DNA of 25,248 nucleotides, taken from assembly GCA_017938645.1 (NCBI GenBank), contig JAGBBE010000119.1, positions 1 through 25,248 on the forward strand. The letters are read 5' to 3'. This stretch comes from Clostridia bacterium. GTDB taxonomy: Bacteria; Bacillota_A; Clostridia; Christensenellales; Aristaeellaceae. Of the stretch, positions 6,285 through 14,179 are shown piece after piece. Under the pieces are notes generated by a model. That model saw only the letters and a list, made by a program, of their open reading frames with translations. It did no database searches and was not told where the DNA came from. The first letter of the stretch is position 1. The number at the start of each line of letters is the position of its first letter. The position numbers and the translations under genes were made by a program.

Positions 6285-9200
6285 TTACTTGGTTTTCGTG
6301 TTGGGAATCGTCCAGTCGCGGCCGGGAGCCTCCTTCAGAATGTCGGAGGAAAGGGTCTGGCCCTCGGGCAGCACGTAACCCAGATCGAAGTTGGCGTTGT
6401 TCACGCCGCTCTCTACGCGGAAGGAATCGCTGGAGGCGATGGTGCCGTCGCCGGAGACGAGGCAGCTGGAGATGATGCGCAGCTCTTCCACAGGGGTGGT
6501 GATGGCAAGCTGTTCATACGCGGTGGCTTCCAGCACATACTCGCCCGGATAGACATGGGCGAACTGATAGTAGCCGTAAGCGTTGGTCAGGGTTTCATAA
6601 ACCGCTTCGCCGTTCTGCATCAGGCGCACGCTCACACCGGGCAGACGGTGTTCGCTGCCGTCCAGCAGGCCGTTTTTGTTCTCGTCCAGCCATGCCAGAT
6701 CGCCCACTTTGGCAGGCTTGATGTAGAGCACGTCGCGATCAAGCTGGTGCTGCGCCATCTGCAGACTGATTACGCCGCTGAGGCCGTTTGCGGTGTCCTC
6801 GATCACGGAAGCGCCGCTTTCGTAGCTGGGATCATTGGGACGCACGTAGATCATACCGGCGGGAAGAGTGGCGGACACGGTATATTCACCGGGCCACAGA
6901 CCGTCGAAATGGTAGCTTCCGTCCAGCGAGGTCTCGCTTACCTGAAGCGCCTGACCGTTCTGATAAAGCGTAACCGTCACGCCCGCGATGGGGTTGCGGC
7001 TGCCGTTTTCATCCAGCCATGCGGTGCCGCCGATACTCGTACGGGATACAAGGCCGGTGGTCAGGCCGGTGATGGTTTGGCCCTCGGATACTTCCAGACC
7101 TTCCTGAACCATAGCGGTTCCCTTGAGATAGAAGGTAGAGGCCGAAGCATTGGCGGAGGAGGACTGCTCGGGCAGATCAAAGCGCACCGAGTAGGAACCA
7201 GGACGAACGTTTTCAAAGACGAAGCCGTGGCTGCCGGAAACCGTTTCAGCGATCACGGCGTTGGTTTCGTCAGTCAGCATCAGCGTGACGCCTTCCATGA
7301 TCCATTCGCTGTCCGCCTGCTCGCCGTCCTGGTTTTCATCCATCCAGATTTCACCGGCGATGCTTGCGGGTTTCACAGCGCCCACCAGCTTGTCCTTGCG
7401 GCTGATGAGCACCTGCCACGGACAGGAGAGGGTTTCCTCCTTTGCAGCAGGAAGAGCGAGCTCGTCCATATTGTGGCTGAAGATGAAGCCGTCGGGCAGC
7501 TGCATGCTGAGGGTGTAGTCGCCGGGGCGCAGGCCGGTAAGGCTGAAGGAACCGTCCGCTTCGGTGACGGTTTCTTCAGAGGAGGCGGAGGAATTCAGAG
7601 AAATAGAAGCACCGGCAAGGGTTTCTTCGCCGCTGTCCTGAACGCCGTTGGCGTTGCTGTCGCGGAAGACCACGCCTTCAAAGCTGCCCAGCGTCACAGC
7701 GCCGGCAAGGCCGCGGGTGACCGCCTCGCCCATGGCGACGTTAAACGCCTTGGTGACGGTTTCCAGTCCATCGTGTGCAATGGTGTTGCCGCCGCTCACG
7801 GTTTTGGACATCTCACAGTGCTCGGGAAGCACGTAAGTCAGGGTATATTTGCCGGGCATGACGCCGTCAAAGAAATAGCTGCCGTCGTCGCCGGGCGTAA
7901 GGCGAAGGTCGATCTCACCATCCTCGCTGAGCAGGCGCACCTGAGCGCTTACCATGCCGATTTCGCCTTCATCCCACAGGCCGTTGTCGTTGGCGTCATG
8001 GAAGAAGGAACCGCTGACCGTGGCGGCAGGCAGCATGCCCGCATTTACGCCGGTGATTTCCTCAGCCATGGCGATGGTCATGGGATTGCTCACGCCCCAG
8101 TCGCCCACCAGAGCGGCGATGTGGCTGCCGCCCTTTTCATCGGGACGCAGACGGGTGAAACCGAAGTCATTCTTGCGCTGCACCTCCAGCGTGTAGGTGC
8201 CGGGCATGATGCCGCTCAAGGTATACGCGCCCTTGGCAGCGGAGGTGGTGGCGGCCACTTCTTCGCCCGCTTCGTTCTTCAGACGGATCTTGACGCCGGA
8301 GAGCGTCTTTTCGCTGCCGTTGATCTTGCCGTTGTAGTCGGAATCCTGATAAATGGTGCCGCTGATGGTTGCGCCGCGCGCAACGCCGATGAGCGCCTGC
8401 GCTTCGCCGCCGCTGGCGATGTTGAGAGGCTGGATGGCGTTTTCACGGCGGCCGGTGCGGTGCTCAAAGAGGTTGACCTGATCGGCCGTTCCATTGGCGG
8501 TGACGGTAAAGATGGAGCCGTCGTTGGGCAGGATGGCGCGCAGACGGTAGTCGCCGCCACGCAGGTTTTCCAGACGGTAGGAGCCGTCCTCGCCGGTTAC
8601 GGTCTTGCCCATGGAGTCGTTGTTGCTCAGCTTGATGGCTTCCAGCGTTACACCTTCATATCCGGGCTCGCCTTCGTCCCATAGGCCGTTATAGTTGAGG
8701 TCGAAGAACGCCGTGCCGACGATGGCACCCTTCTGCACAGCGCCGATGTTCTTGTTGGACACGCTGGATGTGCTCTTTACGGTAAACTCGCGCTCGAACA
8801 CCTCGCCGGAGAAAATGCTTCGCAAATCGCCTCCGTAGGTGGAGTAGCGCGCATAGAGCATTTCGCCGGGCAGATCAGCGGTGACGGTATAACGGTCGTC
8901 GGGCAGAAAATCGAAGTAATATTCGCCGCTCTCATCGGTGGTGATGGAACGCTTGGTGCCGGTGCGCTGGCCGTTCAGATACACCGTTACGCCGGCTACG
9001 CCGGGTTCGCCTTCATCCATCACACCGTTGTTGTTCATATCTTCAAAAGCCTTGCCGGAGAAAAAGCCCACGGCGCGGGCGCCCACGGAAAGGGAGCTTG
9101 GCGCAGAGGAAGAAAGCGTGATCATACCAGCGGAAGCGGAGTGGCTGTCGGGCGCAAGCACGGTGAAGCCGTAGCCGTCGGGCACGGAGAAAACCACCTC

Positions 9201-9773
9201 ATATTCGCCGGGTGCGGCGGTGATGGAGGCAATGCCCTTCTTGCTGGTCACGCTGCGCGCGACAACCTGACCGTCGCAAACCAGGTCAGCCGTCAGGTTG
9301 CCGAAGGGATTCTCGTACTTGCCCTGTTCGCCGTTGGCATCCGCGTCGGTAAAGGCGGTGATGGTAAGGGTTGCCGCTTCAACAAGACCCACGTCCGCCT
9401 GCACGGTTTCGCCGCTCAGGGTAGCTTCCAGCACGGCATAGCCGTCGGCAAAGTGACTTTCGCCGCCGATGGAGGACACGGCCATCTCCTGCCCATTAAG
9501 GCTGCAGGTGATGCGGTAGTCGCCCGCAGCGAGTCCGTTGAAGACATACATGCCGTAGGCGTCGGTGACGGTCTGGGACACTGCCTCCCATGCGTCTGCG
9601 TTCATGCGCTCCAGATTCAGCGGAACGCCGCTCATCAGCTGTTCGGAACTGTCGCACACGGCGTTTTGATTGGCGTCCACATAGGCGCAGCCGCTGATTT
9701 CTTCTCCCAGCGCGCAGGTGCAGCCAAGCAGAAGAAGCATCATTGCAAACAGCACAAGCATCTGTTTTTTCAT
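6285..9773 (-). CDS. Secreted multi-module SdrD-B/CNA-B-like surface protein (ten modules)
   Basis: A 1162-residue exported protein. Residues 1-20 form a signal with Leu-Leu-Gly-Cys18, so it is probably a lipoprotein; cleavage by signal peptidase I after ALG is the alternative. The rest consists of ten beta-sandwich modules of about 100-119 residues beginning near 27, 136, 237, 350, 469, 585, 697, 804, 912 and 1022. Most open with G..F.D.N.NG..D.GE, a calcium-loop-like motif, then PG-GV-V-L, then DGSY.F..L.PG.Y.v....P. Modules 2 and 9 have degenerate loops. No LPXTG motif or C-terminal membrane helix is present; it ends DWTIPNTKTK. In related proteins such modules form stiff calcium-stabilised stalks. 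ATG 9773, behind GGAGG, is chosen over an upstream in-frame extension that would lack a signal. Substrate or partner unknown. Confidence 0.88.
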   Translation of the reverse strand: MKKQMLVLFAMMLLLLGCTCALGEEISGCAYVDANQNAVCDSSEQLMSGVPLNLERMNADAWEAVSQTVTDAYGMYVFNGLAAGDYRITCSLNGQEMAVSSIGGESHFADGYAVLEATLSGETVQADVGLVEAATLTITAFTDADANGEQGKYENPFGNLTADLVCDGQVVARSVTSKKGIASITAAPGEYEVVFSVPDGYGFTVLAPDSHSASAGMITLSSSAPSSLSVGARAVGFFSGKAFEDMNNNGVMDEGEPGVAGVTVYLNGQRTGTKRSITTDESGEYYFDFLPDDRYTVTADLPGEMLYARYSTYGGDLRSIFSGEVFEREFTVKSTSSVSNKNIGAVQKGAIVGTAFFDLNYNGLWDEGEPGYEGVTLEAIKLSNNDSMGKTVTGEDGSYRLENLRGGDYRLRAILPNDGSIFTVTANGTADQVNLFEHRTGRRENAIQPLNIASGGEAQALIGVARGATISGTIYQDSDYNGKINGSEKTLSGVKIRLKNEAGEEVAATTSAAKGAYTLSGIMPGTYTLEVQRKNDFGFTRLRPDEKGGSHIAALVGDWGVSNPMTIAMAEEITGVNAGMLPAATVSGSFFHDANDNGLWDEGEIGMVSAQVRLLSEDGEIDLRLTPGDDGSYFFDGVMPGKYTLTYVLPEHCEMSKTVSGGNTIAHDGLETVTKAFNVAMGEAVTRGLAGAVTLGSFEGVVFRDSNANGVQDSGEETLAGASISLNSSASSEETVTEADGSFSLTGLRPGDYTLSMQLPDGFIFSHNMDELALPAAKEETLSCPWQVLISRKDKLVGAVKPASIAGEIWMDENQDGEQADSEWIMEGVTLMLTDETNAVIAETVSGSHGFVFENVRPGSYSVRFDLPEQSSSANASASTFYLKGTAMVQEGLEVSEGQTITGLTTGLVSRTSIGGTAWLDENGSRNPIAGVTVTLYQNGQALQVSETSLDGSYHFDGLWPGEYTVSATLPAGMIYVRPNDPSYESGASVIEDTANGLSGVISLQMAQHQLDRDVLYIKPAKVGDLAWLDENKNGLLDGSEHRLPGVSVRLMQNGEAVYETLTNAYGYYQFAHVYPGEYVLEATAYEQLAITTPVEELRIISSCLVSGDGTIASSDSFRVESGVNNANFDLGYVLPEGQTLSSDILKEAPGRDWTIPNTKTK

Positions 9774-9826
9774 GGTCGGGAAAACCTCCAAACACGGCGC
9801 GAAAGCCGCACAAAATACCAATATAC

Positions 9827-9855
9827 ATAGTAAATCATGCAGGAGGCTTTGTCAA
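9827..9855 (-). promoter_or_regulatory. Sigma-A-type promoter of the modular surface protein
   Basis: Minus-strand TTGACA (9850-9855), a 17-base spacer and TACTAT (9827-9832). Predicted start near 9820, giving a 47-base leader to ATG 9773 with GGAGG inside it. Confidence 0.8.
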
Positions 9856-9874
9856 TGATACGCCGCGGTTTGTG

Positions 9875-9908
9875 ACAAATACGGCGGAAGCAGAAGGCCG
9901 CTTCCGCC
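9875..9908 (-). terminator. Hairpin after the cysteine-rich gene, probable terminator
   Basis: A perfect 9-bp stem (GGCGGAAGC/GCTTCCGCC, 9883-9891 with 9900-9908) and 8-base loop lies 6 bases after the stop at 9915. The following minus-strand sequence GTATTTGT is only weakly T-rich, so termination may be inefficient. Confidence 0.5.
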
Positions 9909-9914
9909 GCGGAA

Positions 9915-10460
9915 TCAGTGACGGATGGGCGGCGGATAGAGCGGCAGATCGGGACATGCGGGCGCGGGACGGTTCATCCGGCAGACCTCGGGGTGCACCA
10001 GATATACGTCCAGCGTCACATGCAGCTGCACTTCAAACCTCGGGTCGCAGGACAGACATTCACCGCAGAGAAGATGCACACCCGGGATGATGATCAGCTT
10101 TGAGCCCCAGCTTTCCACAAACGCGCGCGGCAGCCACGTTTCCACGTCAACCATGGCTGAAGAGGTGTGCATGCGTCCGCAGCTGTCTGCAACCATCAGT
10201 CTCAAGGGAATCGAAATGCACACCGGAATCCGTCCGCAGCCGTCGCACTCGCCCAGAATCGTCCACGCAGGCGGATCGGCGGATGGAAGAACGCGCTGCA
10301 GCCGAACCGGATAGGAACATTCCGGCAGGCCGAAGGCTTCGAGCACGGTGCATAGCCGGGGAATGACGCGCTGGGTGCTCAAGGTGATCTTTGGCAGAAG
10401 CACACCCTCGCAGGCGGGGGCAGGCGGTTTGCGGCAATGGCAGGATGGCGGATGTTTCAT
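9915..10460 (-). CDS. Cysteine-rich protein of unknown function
   Basis: I do not recognise this 181-residue protein. It starts at ATG 10460 behind a good GGAGG site, and the frame spans the whole gap between two hairpins, which supports it as real. It holds 14 cysteines (7, 9, 17, 37, 48, 72, 75, 81, 94, 132, 135, 138, 160, 169), including Cys-X-Cys near the start, CDGC at 72-75 and CGECLSC at 132-138, which could bind zinc or a cluster or form disulfides. There is no signal peptide or membrane helix. Pro-rich ends (KPPAPAC, YPPPIRH) flank a middle with strand-like hydrophobic runs (SKLIIIPGVHLL, FEVQLHVTLDVYLV). Spore-coat-type proteins of Clostridia can look like this, but that is a guess. 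A strong terminator sits just upstream and no promoter is evident in the 15-base gap. Confidence 0.6.
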   Translation of the reverse strand: MKHPPSCHCRKPPAPACEGVLLPKITLSTQRVIPRLCTVLEAFGLPECSYPVRLQRVLPSADPPAWTILGECDGCGRIPVCISIPLRLMVADSCGRMHTSSAMVDVETWLPRAFVESWGSKLIIIPGVHLLCGECLSCDPRFEVQLHVTLDVYLVHPEVCRMNRPAPACPDLPLYPPPIRH

Positions 10461-10474
10461 GCTGACCTCCTGAA

Positions 10475-10511
10475 CAAAAAAGATGGCTTGACGGTTGCCC
10501 GTCAGGCCATC
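10475..10511 (-). terminator. Strong intrinsic terminator after the metallo-beta-lactamase-fold gene
   Basis: On the minus strand GATGGCCTGACGG pairs with CCGTCAAGCCATC (one C/A mismatch) around a GCAA tetraloop and is followed by six T residues. Confidence 0.85.
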
Positions 10512-10536
10512 CTATGCTGTGAAGGAAAACCGGGTG

Positions 10537-11391
10537 TCACTGCCAGTCGATCTGCTCTGCGGTGACTTTTCCGCTCAGAAGCGTGATGAGAATGCCAACC
10601 TCCGCGTCCTGCGTAACAGCTACGGAGCTTCCGGCCTGCATCAGCCGGGTGATGACTTTTTGGTCCGGTGTATCAGGTTCCTCCGCTGTGCTGGTGGAGA
10701 TGACTGACCACTCAGGAGAAACCGCAATGGCAAATGCCAGACTGGTGGCGTCGTCCTCGCCGTGATGCGCCACCTTGAGCACATCCGCAGGCGCGATGAG
10801 GCCTGCCTGCATCAGTTCAGCCTCTTCAGGCAGCTCCATGTCGCCGGTCAGAAGCATGGAACCCTCTTTGGTCTCCAGCCGCATGACCAGCGAGTTGTTG
10901 TTGTCCGAATCAGGGTCTTCCGTCATAGGACCCAATATTTTGAATACAGATCCATCGCCCACAGTGATTTCATCGCCCGAACGAAGCCAGTTCAGAGGAA
11001 TATCGTATTTTTCAGCAGCTTCATAGGTGCGGTGATCATCCAGATCCACCTCGCGGTAAAAGGCGCTGGTATAGATCCTGTCGGTGGTGATTCCGGCCTT
11101 GAACAGCTTTTTGAGACCGCCTGCGTGATCCTTGTCCGTATGCGTGATGAAAACGGCGTCCAGATGATTCACGTCATACGTATCCAGCACGCGCATGAGC
11201 TGGTCGTGGGCATCCTTCGTTCCGCTGTCGATAAGATAGCGCTCGTCGCCCAGAAACAAGAGGATGGCATCCGCTTTGCCGACGTTGATGAACAAAGCGC
11301 TCACATTGCTTTGCGCCACGGCAGGCACACAGGCACTCACAAGGAGAAAAACCGCCGTGATCAGCAGCAGAAATTTCTTTTTCAAAGTCAT
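10537..11391 (-). CDS. Secreted ComEC-like metallo-beta-lactamase-fold hydrolase, probable lipoprotein
   Basis: A 284-residue protein with an export signal (MTLKKKFLLLITAVFLLVSAC; lipobox Cys21, or signal peptidase I after AVA) and then a metallo-beta-lactamase domain like the C-terminal part of ComEC. Metal-binding residues are visible: His84-Thr-Asp86-Lys-Asp88-His89 (THTDKDH), Asp184 in LLTGDM and His209-His210 in VAHHG. Stand-alone secreted members of this family are common in Clostridia; they are proposed to be nucleases or phosphodiesterases, and the substrate here is unknown. ATG 11391 is chosen over GTG 11400 because GGAGG lies 8 bases from ATG but overlaps the GTG. It has its own promoter, divergent from uppP. 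Confidence 0.88.
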   Translation of the reverse strand: MTLKKKFLLLITAVFLLVSACVPAVAQSNVSALFINVGKADAILLFLGDERYLIDSGTKDAHDQLMRVLDTYDVNHLDAVFITHTDKDHAGGLKKLFKAGITTDRIYTSAFYREVDLDDHRTYEAAEKYDIPLNWLRSGDEITVGDGSVFKILGPMTEDPDSDNNNSLVMRLETKEGSMLLTGDMELPEEAELMQAGLIAPADVLKVAHHGEDDATSLAFAIAVSPEWSVISTSTAEEPDTPDQKVITRLMQAGSSVAVTQDAEVGILITLLSGKVTAEQIDWQ

Positions 11392-11411
11392 ATCGCGCAC
11401 CTCCTGCGTCT

Positions 11412-11439
11412 ATTATACCCTATCGGGAGCCTATGTGAA
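11412..11439 (-). promoter_or_regulatory. Promoter of the metallo-beta-lactamase-fold gene
   Basis: Minus-strand TTCACA (11434-11439), 16-base spacer, perfect TATAAT (11412-11417). Predicted start near 11405, about 14 bases before ATG 11391, with GGAGG in the very short leader. Confidence 0.7.
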
Positions 11440-11454
11440 ACCCGCTGAAAAAAC

Positions 11455-11483
11455 GTGACAGATAGAAATAAATGGTGTATACT
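11455..11483 (+). promoter_or_regulatory. Promoter of uppP
   Basis: GTGACA (11455-11460), 17-base spacer, TATACT (11478-11483). Predicted start near 11490, about 31 bases before ATG 11521. It is divergent from the promoter at 11412-11439. Confidence 0.75.
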
Positions 11484-11520
11484 TCAAATGGTGTAGAATC
11501 AAGCGGAAAGGATGTATCCT

Positions 11521-12378
11521 ATGAGTATTCTTGAAGCCGTGCTGCTGGGACTTTTTCAGGGACTTGCGGAGTTCCTGCCTATTTCCTCCAGCGGACATCT
11601 CAATCTTCTGCAGGCACTTTTCGGCGTGAATGTGGAGCACCAGCTTCTTTTTAATATCCTGCTGCATGTAGGCACGCTGGTGGCGGTGCTCATCGTGTTC
11701 TGGAAGGACTGGCTTCATATGCTGCTGCATCCCATCAAGGACCGCACGCTGCTGCTTTTGTTCATCGCCTCTCTTCCGGCGCTGATTGCCAAGGTGATCT
11801 TTGACGCGCCGCTGGATTATGTGGAAACGCACAACGACATTCTGGGCGTGTGCTTCCTGATTACCGGATTGATGCTGGTGCTTACGCAGAAGCTTTCGAA
11901 GAAGAATGCAAAACGCCGACAGGAGAAGCACAAGGTAGGCTTTATGGAAGCTATCGCCATGGGCTGCCTGCAGGCTGTGGGCATGCTGCCCGGCATCAGC
12001 CGCAGCGGCAGCACCATCTTCGGCGGCGTATGGGCGAAGCTCGACCGTGAAACCGCAGCCAAGTTCAGCTTTATGATGAGCGCGCCAGCCATCGTCGGCG
12101 GCCTGCTCAGCGAGGTGCTCAACGTAATGGAAACCGGCGTGAGCTTCGGCCCTGAACTGCCCGCCATCCTGATCGGCATGGTTGTGGCCGGCGTTACCGG
12201 CTACTTCGCCATCCGTTTCTTCCTCAAACTGATTGCCCGCGTCTCTCTCAACGGCTTTGCGCTCTACGTTACGGTCATCGGCGTGCTTGTGATTATCCTT
12301 CAGCTCACCGGCGTGCTGACCAATGCGCCTGAAGCAGCTGTGCAGGGGACGGCGCTCCTTGGAAAACTGTTTGGTTGA
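11521..12378 (+). CDS. uppP: Undecaprenyl-diphosphatase UppP/BacA
   Basis: A 285-residue polytopic membrane enzyme that dephosphorylates undecaprenyl pyrophosphate so that the lipid carrier for peptidoglycan and other wall polymers is recycled; overproduction of this family gives bacitracin resistance. Family motifs are intact: GLFQGLAEFLPISSSGH (10-26) with Glu17 and His26, and PGISRSGST (157-165) with Arg161. Length is normal. ATG 11521 (MSILEAVLLG) is chosen over ATG 11512 because AAAGGA is 8 bases from the former but touches the latter, and because the family starts here. No terminator is visible between this gene and the DegV gene. Confidence 0.97.
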   Translation: MSILEAVLLGLFQGLAEFLPISSSGHLNLLQALFGVNVEHQLLFNILLHVGTLVAVLIVFWKDWLHMLLHPIKDRTLLLLFIASLPALIAKVIFDAPLDYVETHNDILGVCFLITGLMLVLTQKLSKKNAKRRQEKHKVGFMEAIAMGCLQAVGMLPGISRSGSTIFGGVWAKLDRETAAKFSFMMSAPAIVGGLLSEVLNVMETGVSFGPELPAILIGMVVAGVTGYFAIRFFLKLIARVSLNGFALYVTVIGVLVIILQLTGVLTNAPEAAVQGTALLGKLFG

Positions 12379-12430
12379 GGAACTATTCACAGTTTGTTCA
12401 CAAATTGACCAAAGATTAGATTGAACTTCC

Positions 12431-12439
12431 TGATATACT
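12431..12439 (+). promoter_or_regulatory. Possible extended -10 promoter for the DegV gene
   Basis: TGATATACT has the TG-N-TATACT form of an extended -10 element (TATACT at 12434-12439). No convincing -35 box is found at 16-18 bases. The remaining 12379-12512 gap holds only AT-rich sequence and the AAGGAGGA site at 12495-12502. Confidence 0.4.
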
Positions 12440-12512
12440 TCTTGCCGCAGCCGGGAACGGGTGCTGCACATCGACACAAAAGGCGACCGCTGTTAAGGAG
12501 GACAACGCAGCA

Positions 12513-13364
12513 ATGGTTAAAATCATCTCGGACAGTACGTGCGACCTGTCGCAGGAACTGATCGAACGCTACGACATCGGCATTCTGCCGCTGCATATCA
12601 TTCTGGGGGATCAGGACTACGAGGATGGCAAGGGCATTACGCCGGACGAGATTTACCGCTGGGCGGACGAAAACCGTCAGACGCCCAAAACGGCGGCTGT
12701 TTCCATTGAGGAAGCGGAGAAAATGCTCGCACCCTATCTGAATGAAGGCAGGGAGATCGTCTGCTTTGCCATTTCCGAGAGCATGTCCTCATCGGCCAAC
12801 GCCATGCGCATGGCTGCGCAAAGGCTGGAGGCGGAGGATCGCGTAACCGTAATCGACTCTGAAAATCTTTCCACCGGCGTGGGCTTGCTTGTGATTGAGG
12901 CCGCGCTGATGAGCCAGCAGGGTCTGTCCGCCAGAAGGATCAAAAAGCGCATCGAAACGCTCAAGCCGCATGTGCGCGCCAGCTTTGTGGTGGATACGCT
13001 GACGTACCTGCATCGCGGCGGCCGCTGCAGCGGCGCAGCGGCGCTGGTGGGAAGCACACTCAAGCTCCATCCCAAGATTGCCGTGTCCGAAGGCAAAATG
13101 GCTCCCGGCAAAAAGTACCGCGGACGCATGTCGCGTGCGATCATGGACTATGTGCACGACCTCGAACCGGAACTCAAGGGCGCCATGCGCGACCGCGTAT
13201 TCATCACCCACTCCGGCTGTGATCCGGAACTGCTTGAGGAAGTGTGCACCTATCTGGATGGTCTCAATCTTTTCTCCGAAATTCTTATCACCCGCGCAGG
13301 CGGCGTCATTTCCAGCCATTGCGGCCCCGGCACGCTGGGCGTGCTGTTCATCTCAGGCGAATAA
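12513..13364 (+). CDS. DegV family fatty-acid-binding protein
   Basis: A 283-residue cytosolic DegV-family protein (FakB-like). Members bind one fatty acid and, with the kinase FakA, present it for phosphorylation and use in phospholipid synthesis. Signature parts are seen: KIISDSTCDL at the start with the fatty-acid carboxylate-binding Ser8-type position, the CFAISESMSSSANAM strand-turn-helix (about 80-94), VIDSENLSTG, the RGGRCSG segment, and HSGCDPELLEEV plus SSHCGPGTLGV near the C-terminus, where conserved His and Gly-Pro-Gly contact the ligand. ATG 12513 follows AAGGAGGA. No FakA gene is in the window, so which acid it binds is unknown. Confidence 0.93.
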   Translation: MVKIISDSTCDLSQELIERYDIGILPLHIILGDQDYEDGKGITPDEIYRWADENRQTPKTAAVSIEEAEKMLAPYLNEGREIVCFAISESMSSSANAMRMAAQRLEAEDRVTVIDSENLSTGVGLLVIEAALMSQQGLSARRIKKRIETLKPHVRASFVVDTLTYLHRGGRCSGAAALVGSTLKLHPKIAVSEGKMAPGKKYRGRMSRAIMDYVHDLEPELKGAMRDRVFITHSGCDPELLEEVCTYLDGLNLFSEILITRAGGVISSHCGPGTLGVLFISGE

Positions 13365-13380
13365 CGCAATTCAGCGTGTC

Positions 13381-13410
13381 AAAAAAGCCCTGCATGTGCA
13401 GGGCTTTTTT
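13381..13410. terminator. Bidirectional terminator between the DegV and YccF genes
   Basis: AAAAAAGCCCTGCA, TG, TGCAGGGCTTTTTT: a near-perfect stem with T runs on both strands, 17 bases after the DegV stop. The TGA of the YccF gene overlaps its edge at 13410-13412. Confidence 0.93.
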
Positions 13411-13775
13411 CAAATGTGGATGATATCCGCGCCAAAGGGCATGATGGCCAGACGTGCCAGCTTGAAGCACTGCAGCCCCCACGGAATGCCCACAATGGTC
13501 GCACACAGGACCAGGCCGTTGACGCAGGAGGCAAGCGCGAGCTCCCAGCCGCTTACAATCAGCCAAAGGATATTCAGCGGCGTGGAGAGAATGCCGCCTC
13601 CGAAACGCACATCCTTGCCGAAGGGACAGAAGGACAGCGACGCAAATTTGAAACACTGCTGACCCACCGGAATGCCCACGATGGTGATGCTCCACAGGCA
13701 GCCCATGAGCGTCCAGCCGAGTCCCTGCCAGAAACCGGCGCAGAGAAACCAGATCAGATTGCCAAGACAGGACAT
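13410..13775 (-). CDS. YccF domain membrane protein
   Basis: A 121-residue inner-membrane protein with two copies of the YccF domain: residues about 1-50 (LGNLIWFLCAGFWQGLGWTL, then TIVGIPVGQQCFKFASLSFC and PFGKDV) and about 62-121 (LNILWLIVSGWELALA, then TIVGIPWGLQCFKLARLAIM and PFGADI). Both repeats carry the family hallmark IVGIP.G.QCFK.A and PFG. The function of the family is not established. ATG 13775 is preferred to GTG 13784 since GAGGT is 7-8 bases from ATG but overlaps GTG, and the E. coli family member begins at the equivalent place. Confidence 0.92.
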   Translation of the reverse strand: MSCLGNLIWFLCAGFWQGLGWTLMGCLWSITIVGIPVGQQCFKFASLSFCPFGKDVRFGGGILSTPLNILWLIVSGWELALASCVNGLVLCATIVGIPWGLQCFKLARLAIMPFGADIIHI

Positions 13776-13793
13776 TTTCTTCACCTCGGTTCA

Positions 13794-13802
13794 AGTATAG
13801 CA
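13794..13802 (-). promoter_or_regulatory. Extended -10 promoter of the YccF gene
   Basis: Minus strand TGCTATACT (TATACT at 13794-13799) is an extended -10. The -35 region (TTCCGG) is poor. The predicted leader is under 20 bases and contains GAGGT. Confidence 0.5.
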
Positions 13803-13882
13803 CGATCCGGGCACGACCGGAAGCGGATTTGCATTTTGCAATCAAAGATTTACCTGTTTCTCAGAAAAAATTCAGAAAACAA

Positions 13883-13904
13883 AATGTAAAGCACGCTTGA
13901 CATC
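13883..13904 (+). repeat. Upstream copy of a 22-base operator-like repeat
   Basis: This 22-base site starts AATGTAAAGCA and ends CATC; it matches the site at 13929-13950 at 19 of 22 positions. It overlaps the -35 box of the XRE gene promoter. Its core AAAGCACGCTT is a near-palindrome. Confidence 0.65.
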
Positions 13905-13925
13905 ACATTGAACTCGTGATAAGAT
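13897..13925 (+). promoter_or_regulatory. Promoter of the XRE regulator/membrane protein pair
   Basis: Perfect TTGACA (13897-13902), 17-base spacer, TAAGAT (13920-13925). Predicted start near 13932, inside the downstream operator-like repeat. Confidence 0.85.
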
Positions 13926-13928
13926 GTG

Positions 13929-13950
13929 AATGTAAAGCATGCTTTCCATC
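13929..13950 (+). repeat. Downstream copy of the operator-like repeat, with a 12-base perfect palindrome
   Basis: Second copy of the 22-base site. Its core AAAGCATGCTTT (13934-13945) is a perfect palindrome sitting on the predicted transcription start, which is the classical place for an autorepressor operator. Confidence 0.65.
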
Positions 13951-13978
13951 TGCGGAGACGTCCGCGAAAGGAGACACC

Positions 13979-14179
13979 ATGAAAAATCGTCTGGAGGAGC
14001 TTCGAACCCAGCGCGGCATCCGTCAGGAGGAATTGGCGGCGGCGCTGAAGGTCTCGCGGCAGACCATCAGCTCGCTTGAAAACGGAAGATATAATCCGTC
14101 CATCCAGCTGGCGTTCAGGCTTGCACGCTATTTTGGACTGAGCGTTGAGGAAATCTTCATCTATGAGGAGGAAGAATAA
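13979..14179 (+). CDS. Small XRE-family transcriptional regulator
   Basis: A 66-residue single-domain DNA-binding protein of the YdaS/Cro-like class common in Firmicutes. The helix-turn-helix is clear: RQEELAAALKVSRQTISSLE (about 15-34), then NGRYNPSIQLAFRLARYFGL and SVEEIF. There is no sensor domain. ATG 13979 follows AAAGGAG; the longer in-frame extension upstream crosses the promoter and is rejected. Two matching 22-base sites bracket its promoter, so self-repression is likely. It overlaps the downstream membrane-protein gene by one base (TAATG), a pairing seen often in Clostridia; the membrane protein may modulate the regulator or simply be its target. Confidence 0.93.
   Translation: MKNRLEELRTQRGIRQEELAAALKVSRQTISSLENGRYNPSIQLAFRLARYFGLSVEEIFIYEEEE

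Noticed and set aside
6555..8684. Plus-strand 709-codon open frame
   Set aside because: Antisense shadow across the repeated modules of the surface protein; the repetition in the true gene keeps the opposite frame open.
6285..9773. Possible CRISPR or tandem DNA repeat
   Set aside because: The repetition is at protein level with modules of about 100 residues; DNA copies are diverged and there is no short repeat-spacer pattern.
11431..12477. Minus-strand 348-codon open frame over uppP
   Set aside because: His/Gln-rich shadow; uppP on the plus strand has promoter, ribosome site and all family motifs.
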